Part shown: in pieces, positions 56,301 to 64,000 of the stretch
How the letters are laid out: every line of letters starts with the position of its first letter
Position numbering within the stretch: the first letter of the stretch is position 1
DNA from: Persicaria tinctoria
Taxonomy: Eukaryota; Streptophyta; Magnoliopsida; Caryophyllales; Polygonaceae
NCBI GenBank assembly: GCA_037127255.1
Contig: JBANSL010000001.1
Coordinates: 38,121,001 to 38,185,000 of the forward strand
Length of the DNA stretch: 64,000 nucleotides
Reading direction: 5' to 3'
Notes under the pieces: generated by a model
What the model saw: only the letters and a program-made list of their open reading frames with translations
Database searches by the model: none
What the model was told of the DNA's origin: nothing
Position numbers and translations under genes: made by a program

Positions 56301-56350
56301 TCTGGTTCGTCTAAACCGTAATATTCAGGTGGGATACCAGAACGTCGCAT
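53327..56350 (-). CDS. Athila-like gag-protease polyprotein fused to an integrase tail (1007 aa)
   Basis: Starts at ATG 56350, shortly after the primer binding site. Residues about 25-70 form an alanine/glutamate-rich helix; about 110-200 is the retrotransposon gag domain (AKTWERYKELLRSCPTHG, IIQEIFFNSLD). A zinc knuckle CIECGSRRHTTHEC (C-x2-C-x4-H-x4-C) is near residue 247. The aspartic protease near 580 has ALCDLGASVSIMP, the DLG variant usual in Athila, followed by IILGRPFLATVDA. Then come a threonine/serine-rich part with repeated LVDIDK-like motifs (about 750-900) and a tail (VGDMVYVSKSKDHWFPNKFN, KMGPFMVNKIHSGG) like the C-terminal end of integrase. Reverse transcriptase, RNase H and the integrase core are gone, yet the frame is open. 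It would make particles for RNA packaging but not copy itself. Confidence 0.88.
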   Translation of the reverse strand: MRRSGIPPEYYGLDEPERLLHIRNRLQRAMEDAETQEQLIARLIRDLAARDAALAAEKAAREQAQAELAQYPTTAEDYMHPLRVSDDGKDMGAQKGEPLAQYPTTAQKITAFKQQKGEPLAKTWERYKELLRSCPTHGQPPYIIQEIFFNSLDQVTKDRINNYTHYEYLTMPPSDAWGVLEKLTNYDNKYGSTATYEENPYARPAPSMPLYEPAKEIDPDVREQYYRDQNRKLIKQVKYLSVNQPCIECGSRRHTTHECPHTEQVRLAEHHEDAAYAGGPNRYMGDQRFQQPQWNQGVPRNPPPYRAPGHPERDQKKDDIQLVLEEIRRNHSETRQSFNSVYTQMQGVNSRLGEMDIWRKTVDTQIGQLAAGIPRQSGALPGSSEPNPKGKSTGHVAAIKLRSGHQLREPEVGKQQDSTKEQLDVDKNLVDVDKKLLDVEESPDRPASGQNSNSTSRKLLDVEELVDVEEGQVEIEKSATPPTSVLAPNLKKKLPFPTKSLKDPAEKKFQRFIKMLQKLNVTIPFTESLNEMPSYVKFLKEILSKKRSMAEITEECSHLDILEKRPDPGKFAITIGFGPYKINALCDLGASVSIMPLTIWSKITIGALEPVDARLYMANNTVVIPTGMVENVPVQVGKFFVPADFLIIDMQEDPACPIILGRPFLATVDANISVRKGVLTFNISDEVIEYSFNKTERHMGPMEEVKSISAGYITCGEPKVRNMTPEELEKRDMEAQVEEIMAILKENTRTKYGVVVDKNSSRSSSLVDIDKDQKPPPASSSKPLKPENNSTSTTLVDIDKIEASSTPPPSTRNPTEDSNSSTSTTLVEVDKIRVSSTPPSSTPPSSTRNLLEVENNSMSTNLVDVDKILVSSTSPTSTCSLPDEPTSSMSSNITRDRQDPVVPESTTVSQGMNLSSPISIKDLSIHGRGLPWYVRLCRISDDDPKEYEVGDMVYVSKSKDHWFPNKFNKKKMGPFMVNKIHSGGIQLKDKNGVLFEAQATWALQMPP

Positions 56351-56412
56351 ACACCTGAAAAGTAACTCAAAGAAACAGTGAGAACTGACTACCTAAAGCG
56401 CGAATGATAGCT

Positions 56413-56430
56413 TCCCCGGCAACGGCGCCA
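56413..56430 (-). other. Primer binding site of the Athila-like element
   Basis: On the minus strand TGGCGCCGTTGCCGGGGA, three bases after the 5' LTR. This is the well-known primer site of Athila/Tat-lineage plant Ty3 elements (tRNA-Asp type). Confidence 0.92.
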
Positions 56431-56433
56431 ATT

Positions 56434-58344
56434 TGTTGTTGCAGGAGTAAGTCAAGTATAGAATAGAATATGGTTTAGAACGACTCCCCTGTCTCAGCAA
56501 ATAATACAAGACTTCCTCCCGTTGTAGTAAGAGAAAAGTCAGGATCGAATCCACGAGGAAGCACGTCAGCGGTTCTCAGGTAGGTATCAGATTCTCACAA
56601 CAGCAGCAGAAAAGACAGAAACACCAGCAGAAGCAGAAATAAAACAGAAACAAATAATCCCGGCAAGGGCAACTAAGACAAAAGCAAATAAAAGACAGAA
56701 AGCAAGAAATAAAGCAAAGCAAGTAAAGCAACTCGACAAAGACCGCAGCAAAGTACTCGACAGAAGAACTCGACCGAATCTTGTCGACACAGAAGTCCTC
56801 GATATCGAGAAGTACTCGACACAGAAGGCTTATCGACAAGATGTTCTCGACAAGACACAGATCAACAAAACAGAAAACTCGATCTCGATGAAAACTTCTC
56901 GACGTCGACGAAAGAAATCGATATCGACAACTTTTCGAGATCGATAAGTGACAGAAAATTAAATGCAAAGCTTTTCGAACACAGAAATGAACTCTAACGA
57001 AATAAAATCAATAAACTTAAAGACTTCCAAGGCTAGGGTTTCAACACCACAACGATAACCATGCAAAGTAACACATAAAGGCATAAAAGATCATGCTTTC
57101 CATCTAAATAACTTTCGTTATTAACAAATAGGAATATAGAGGCTTTCGCATAAACCCTAATTGTTACTAACCCTTTTCACATAATTAATCCAAGTTGCAT
57201 TAAGATCACTTTCGCTTCAATAACACAAACAAGGATCACCTTCAACTCTCGCAAAAGAATCATGCTTATAGGGATAGAAGATGAATCACACAAAAGATCT
57301 GACCTTTATCGCATCACGTCACATGGCCACCGTCGGGCTCACCCCAGCCCCAGAAGTGGGTGGACTACTCGCTCTTCATTGCAATAAAAGACATTGATGT
57401 AAAAGAAGAAACTTGCATTAAAACTAAATTCAAAGCCTTTACAATCTTGGCAATCAACTTTCGCTGTAAGCCAAAACCCTAAAAACCTTAGAACTCCTAA
57501 ACTTCTCTGTGGAACTACTAATTGTCTCTGAAATTGAATCTAACTGAAATTGAATGATTAAAACTGAGCCCCTAGGGCCTTATTTATAGGCTTCTAATCC
57601 TCGCTAATCAAGGATAGAAGATAAATATCTTTATCTAAAACTATATCTAAAACTTAATGATAAATAAATAACATAGTGTATTTAAATAAAATAAATAGAC
57701 TAGAACTATATCTAATGTGTGGACATCTTCTTTGGTCTTGATAGAATTGGACGAATCTTAGCTTGCAAGTATCCAATCCTGCTCGGACTTCTCCTCGATC
57801 TCGATTTCTGGAATGCTCGACATGTCTTCTTGATGTCGACAACTTTCCTCGACATCGACAACATTTTGGTTTCGAGTTCAGTCAACTCGACTTCGTCTTC
57901 TAGTGCTCATGTCGAGTTTTGGATACTTGTCGATGTCGATAACTCTTGTCGACGTCGAGTTCTTTTCTCAGCTTCCAGCTCTGTTCGTAAAACGCACTTT
58001 CCTGCTGCCTCGGTTGTCGGATTGACGCATATGACCATGCGTTGGAAAGCTCTTTCCGAGGGCTACAACTCTCATGAAGACATCACAGCCTGATTCAGAA
58101 TGATGTAAACCGGAAATTGGCCTTCTCTCCAGCTGCACCATTCTTGGCATCTCCATGACTTTCCATTAAGCTCCAAAATGCGTCCGATTTCTGCGAAATA
58201 TGACAAAAACTTGTGTAGACCTCCATATATAACAACTAAGCATAAACTACACATATTTTGTATCATTCAAGCCCAAATGCATGAAATGCATGCAAAAATC
58301 GATATAAAAGGAAGTGTAAAACATGGCAAATTAGGCTCACAACA
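56434..58344 (-). mobile_element. 5' LTR of the Athila-like element
   Basis: 1,911 bp, read on the minus strand from TGTTGTGAGCC to CTGCAACAACA. The same length as the 3' LTR. Frames inside (56576-56968 and others) are not genes and recur in the other LTR. Confidence 0.92.
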
Positions 58345-60201
58345 GTCGACAAGAAACAGAAAACACAAACTTGCAGATTTTTGACAGAATTCAGAAATTT
58401 GACAGAAATAAACTTCAATATATTAAAAGACTTCCAAAGCCAGGGTATCAACACCACAACGATAACCATGCAAGTAATACATAAAGGCATAAAAGATCAT
58501 GCTTTCCATCAAATAACTTTCGTCATTAACAAATAGGCATATAGAGGTTTTCGCATAAACCCTAATTGTTACTAACCCTTTTTCACATAATTAATCCAAG
58601 TTGCATTAAGATCACTTTCGCTTCAATAACACAAACAAGGATCACCTTCAACTCTCGCAAAAGAATCATGCTTATAGGGATAGAAGATGAATTACACAAA
58701 AAGATCTGACCTTTATCGCATCACCTCACATGGCCACCGTCGGGCTCACCCCAGCCCCAGAAGTGGGTGGACTACTCACGCCTCATTGCAATTGCAGACA
58801 TTGATTGAAAAGAAATAACTTGCATTAACTATATTCAAAGCCTTTTACAATCCTGACAATCAACTTTCGTTGTAAGCCAAAACCCTAAAAACCTTAGAAC
58901 TCCTAAACTTCTCTACTTGAATGGAATTGTTGTCTGAATTGAATTGGAATGAATAAAACTGAGCCCCCTAGGGCTTTATTTATAAGCTTCATTCCCTAGC
59001 TATTCTAGGAAAGAAGATATCTATCTATATCTAAAATTATATCTAAACCTTGAAAGGATAAATAAATTGTTTTATGGAAATAAATCTAAAAGGAAAAGAT
59101 AAAACTAAATAGGTAAGTCTTCATGTCTTGATAGATCTTGTCTCCTTGATGATAGAACTTGATGGAATCGGATAGAATCTTCCGCCTTCGGCCCCAAGGA
59201 ATCCCAATTCTACTCGGACAGGTCTCGTCGAGAAGTTTCTGGAATCTGGTCTACTCGACTTCGACCACGGCTCGTCGACTTCTAGTAGGGTGGTTCGTCG
59301 ACTGGACTTCCTCGGCTAGATCTGCTCGATGTGCTCGGATTTGGCTCACTGGGCTCGTCGACCTCGAGTAGCTCTTGTCGATGTCGAGTAGGACTGGTCA
59401 TCGACTAGGTCTCCTCGGGTGGCTCTACTCGACAAGGCTCGGACAAGGCTCCTGGGCGTCGTCGATGTCGACAAGAGCTCGTCGAGGTCGAGTAGACTCG
59501 CTATGTCGACTGGGTCTTCTCGGGTGGCTCTACTCCACAGGCTCGGATCTGGACTCGGGGCTCGTCGATCTCGACTAACTCTTGTCGAGGTCGAGTAGAG
59601 GTGGTCTGCGTCTTCGTCCTCGGCTTCTCAGCTCGGCACAGCTCGTCGACTCCGGACATGGCTCGTCGATCTCGACCAGGGGTACTCGAGATCGAGTAGG
59701 GTTCCGGGAGTCGGGTTGTCTCTGACTCAGTGTCCTCGATCAGCTTTGCTCGACCAGGTCTGCTCGACCAGGGCTCGTCGAGATCGAGTAGAGTCTAGTC
59801 GATCTCGAGTAGAGTTTTCTCAGCTTTCTGCTCTTTTCTTGAAACGCACTTTCCCGAGTCCTCGTTCGTCGGATTGATGCATATGACCATGCGTTGGAAA
59901 GCTCTTTCTGAGGGCTACAACTCTCATGAAGACATCAAAGCTTGGTTCAAAATGAAGAATGGTGAAAAATGGTGTTTTCCCCAGATGCAACATCCTTAGC
60001 TTCTCCATGAGTTTCCTTTAAGCTTCAAAGTGCGTCCGATTTCTGGGAAATATAACCAAAACTTGTGTAGACCTCCATATATTGCAAATAAGTGTAAACT
60101 ACACAGATTCTGTATTGTTCTAACCCAAATGTATGCAATGTATGCAGAAATCGATATAAAATTAAGTGTAAAACATGGCAAATTAGGCTCACAACAGGTA
60201 T

Positions 60202-62159
60202 CCAGAAATCTATCTTTGTATTGTTGCTTTTGCTTTTAACTTTAGGATTTCCCTATAGCGGATTTGGGGGTAAACTCCAAAGGGCTACCTCTGGCTCTGG
60301 TTTATCTCATGTGTGTGCATGTGTTTTGTTGATTCCTGATCACTAACTCTATCAAACTATAAAAGTAAATGTGTAAGGTTACTAGTGAAAGATAAAATTT
60401 ATTAAAAACTCAACAAGGTTGAACAACTACTGAACTAAATAAAGATAACTAAATCCACTGGAATCACAAAAGGAAAAGATCAAAACAACACAAAACCAAA
60501 AGAATTACATGCCCATTTCTTTTTATTGGTATCCACATCGACAACTTCGTTATAGATTTTTGAAATCGAAAATTTTGACTATAGTAGCATCAACAAGATT
60601 ATCTAGCTCAAGAGGTCATAAAAACATATTATCCACCTCTTAAGCGCAAGTGAGTTACTAAAGAGGAAAACAAGATTTGTAGATAAACTTGCAAAAATGT
60701 ATAAACCATCTAGCTAGATTATCCAACTTGTTCTACTACCATGAATCGTCTAGTTATATTTTGTTCCACTACTTCATCTAGTTTATTCTGTATTTAAACA
60801 AACAATACCCCGCAGTTCTTCATCCAATTTTCAACAATACTAAGGGGCATGGATAAGAGGGCTAAGAAAGTTAAGTATTGTGAATGACAACTCAATAACC
60901 GAGCCTAACCTTGTTGAGTAAGGATGACTTCTCATGAATACTACTTTCAAGAGCTCCTATCATTGTATTGAGAAGCTGACCAAGTAATCCTATCACTGGC
61001 TGTTGTTTTCTCGAAGATGCACCATAATCACCTTGATCATCATAAACCTGAAAAATTAAAAGAAAAGGCAACAGAAGAATAGTGGATTAATACCTCCTCT
61101 TAAAAGAAGAAATGTGGCCACAGGAAGGTAAGCATTGCTAAACAACTAGTAAAACAAGGCAACTCCTAACAACAAACTTGTAATCTTAACGATTTCTTCA
61201 TGACCAAATAATAGAGGTATGAGCTTAGGCTAAAGCCTAAACGAAATTTGTTAAATTCTGACCCCCATTGATTCTAACCTCCATTAGTCGACTATAACAG
61301 CACAATTAGAGGCGGCGTAGGGTTCAAATCCAGAGCAAAATCAATGATATAATATGTTCACTTTCCTAGATTACTCCCACTAAATCGAGTGAAGATCTGA
61401 AACCTTCAAAAACTGAAGTCGTAAAGCATAAATGAAATGAAATCACCTGCTCAATCTGCCTCTCGACTCCTCTTTTCTGAACTCAGCCATTGTCGAAGGA
61501 TCTTAAGGACATAGGAACCCTAGCACCCATCCATCTCTCTCAGATCTGTTCTCGCTTTACCTGCCTTGCTCTGCACTAATACTAAACCCTAACACACGAG
61601 TACTAGCCACGAATCATCTCCTTCCCCCGAAAGGAGTCACAACTAGCCAATCGCCCCCAAGGTCGGTCATGGATGGATCTGAGGGTCAAGAAGGAGATGG
61701 ATAAGTATAGATTTAGAGAAGCGAGCGAGAGAGAAGAAAGCTTCAGATCTGAAAGAGCAATATTGTGAGAGATGAGAGTGGAGAGCGATGTTCAGGAGGA
61801 GAAGAGCGGTGTTCAGGAGGATTCAATGGCAGAGCAATATTGAGAGAGATGAGAGTGAAGAGCGGTGTTCAGGAGGAGAAGGAAACTGGGAGCAAGAGGG
61901 AAGGAGAAGTGGCGGCTGTTTAGGGTTCCTAGTCGGGAAATCCTATGGGAGGGTGTTTAAAAATTTTCATGACAAGATTCCGCCTCTTTTATAAAAATTT
62001 TCAAAAGAAATATTTAACGTCAGTCTAATATATAGGATGATGTCTATCTTATTTTTTACATCTCAAATTTATAAACCGATGTTAAAAAAATGTTTAACGT
62101 GGCAGGTTTTTCTAACCGATGTTAATCATCTGATGTTAAATAACAGAATTCTAGTAGTG
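60202..62159. other. CACTA interior right of the solo LTR
   Basis: Contains two captured exons of an unidentified gene (60910-61490) and the right subterminal region with CCGATGTTA words. 61560-61920 is purine-rich with two copies of a stretch around GAGCAATATTG, GAGAGATGAGAGTG and GAGCG-TGTTCAGGAGGA (near 61757 and 61830), giving the chance frame 61788-61994. Confidence 0.5.
60910..61490 (-). pseudogene. Captured exons of an unidentified plant gene
   Basis: Minus-strand exon 61490-61447 starts with ATG (MAEFRK) and ends at a GTGATT donor. Exon 61047-60910 (138 nt, 46 codons) follows a T-rich CAG acceptor and reads VYDDQGDYGASSRKQQPVIG then LLGQLLNTMIGALESSIHEK, with a GTTAGG donor. The first exon is one base out of phase; restoring one base in its run of A would read RQIEQ directly into VYDDQ, so a 1-bp deletion has probably occurred after capture. 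I do not recognise the protein. Both exons point the same way as the captured methyltransferase exons, so the CACTA element could have used this piece as the 5' end of a chimeric transcript. Confidence 0.55.
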
Positions 62160-62162
62160 ATA

Positions 62163-64000
<1,838 letters not shown>

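Larger units (their letters stand above)
49925..58344 (-). mobile_element. Complete non-autonomous Athila-like LTR retrotransposon
   Basis: 8.4 kb on the minus strand with two LTRs of 1,911 bp, target duplication GTCGA (49920-49924 and 58345-58349), Athila-type primer binding site, one long gag-protease frame, and a polypurine tract. By eye the LTRs differ at roughly sixteen positions (under 1%), so it is the youngest large insertion in the window. Reverse transcriptase, RNase H and the integrase core are missing, so it needs help from a full element. Confidence 0.92.
49444..60196 (-). mobile_element. Solo LTR of an Athila-like element, split by a younger relative
   Basis: Left piece 49444-49924 begins TGTTGTAAGGAG; right piece 58345-60196 ends GGCTCACAACA. 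Both pieces align with the LTR of the inner element (CAGGATCGAATCCACGAGGA; CACATGGCCACCGTCGGGCT; CATGCGTTGGAAAGCTCT). The flanks are GGTAT at 49439-49443 and 60197-60201, a 5-bp target duplication. No internal region accompanies it, so it is a solo LTR left by LTR-LTR recombination. 59150-59810 is dense in CTCGTCGATCTCGAC-type words. Confidence 0.85.
47110..62159. mobile_element. CACTA transposon of about 15 kb with captured host exons and nested retrotransposons
   Basis: Right end CTAGTAGTG; left end TACTACTAG (first C changed to T). The inverted ends match over about 28 bp through TGTTATTTAACATC. Subterminal regions contain direct and inverted ACATCGG/CCGATGT words, as usual for CACTA elements. 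The target duplication is ATA (47107-47109 and 62160-62162). The flanking direct repeat shows the unfilled site: AAATAGTAACGAATAGTCTA at 46887 corresponds to AAATA before the element and GTAGCGAATAATCTA after it. Without nested elements it is about 4.3 kb and encodes no transposase, so it is non-autonomous. Confidence 0.88.

Overview
The window looks like nuclear DNA of a flowering plant, probably a eudicot. It has AT-rich intergenic DNA, short GT-AG introns, plant-type genes (an Agenet protein, an SDE3-like helicase, a NIF/FCP1-type phosphatase) and layers of nested plant transposons (LTR elements, LINE, Stowaway, Mutator-like, hAT, CACTA). Most long open frames lie in repeats and are not genes. 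All calls come from reading the sequence by eye; no database search was run.

Region by region. 1-15314 is two related non-coding LTR retrotransposons: element A (its right part only) sits inside the 5' LTR of element B, and a Mutator-like element sits inside the 3' LTR of B. 15315-17275 holds a Stowaway MITE and a four-Agenet-domain gene with one internal stop. 17276-19665 holds SINE-like repeats and a 5'-truncated LINE with a 16-bp target duplication. 19984-27957 is a small coiled-coil gene with one internal TGA, cut just before its own stop codon by a third member of the non-coding LTR family. 27958-31689 holds an almost palindromic Mutator-like element and an hAT element. 31690-37690 holds two diverged tandem copies of an unfamiliar small protein gene, separated by duplicated DNA with telomere-like arrays. 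The two copies share promoter, protein core and a pair of 3' stem-loops.

38727-41353 is an SDE3/MOV10-type helicase gene that is shortened at the N terminus and changed in several catalytic motifs. 42652-44336 is a seven-exon NIF/FCP1-like phosphatase gene on the minus strand whose reconstructed exons join in frame from ATG to stop (247 codons); it is the best candidate for an intact gene here. 44785-46260 is tandem arrays and microsatellites.

47110-62159 is a CACTA transposon of about 15 kb with 3-bp target duplication and an empty-site relative next door. It carries a tRNA-like cloverleaf, three spliced exons of a TlyA/hemolysin-type rRNA methyltransferase gene, two exons of an unidentified gene, and a solo LTR of an Athila-like element into which a young, non-autonomous Athila-like element (gag-protease, no reverse transcriptase) has jumped. 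The CACTA element itself sits in what may be an older Mutator-like element bounded by (TA)n arrays. The window ends in a related terminal sequence.
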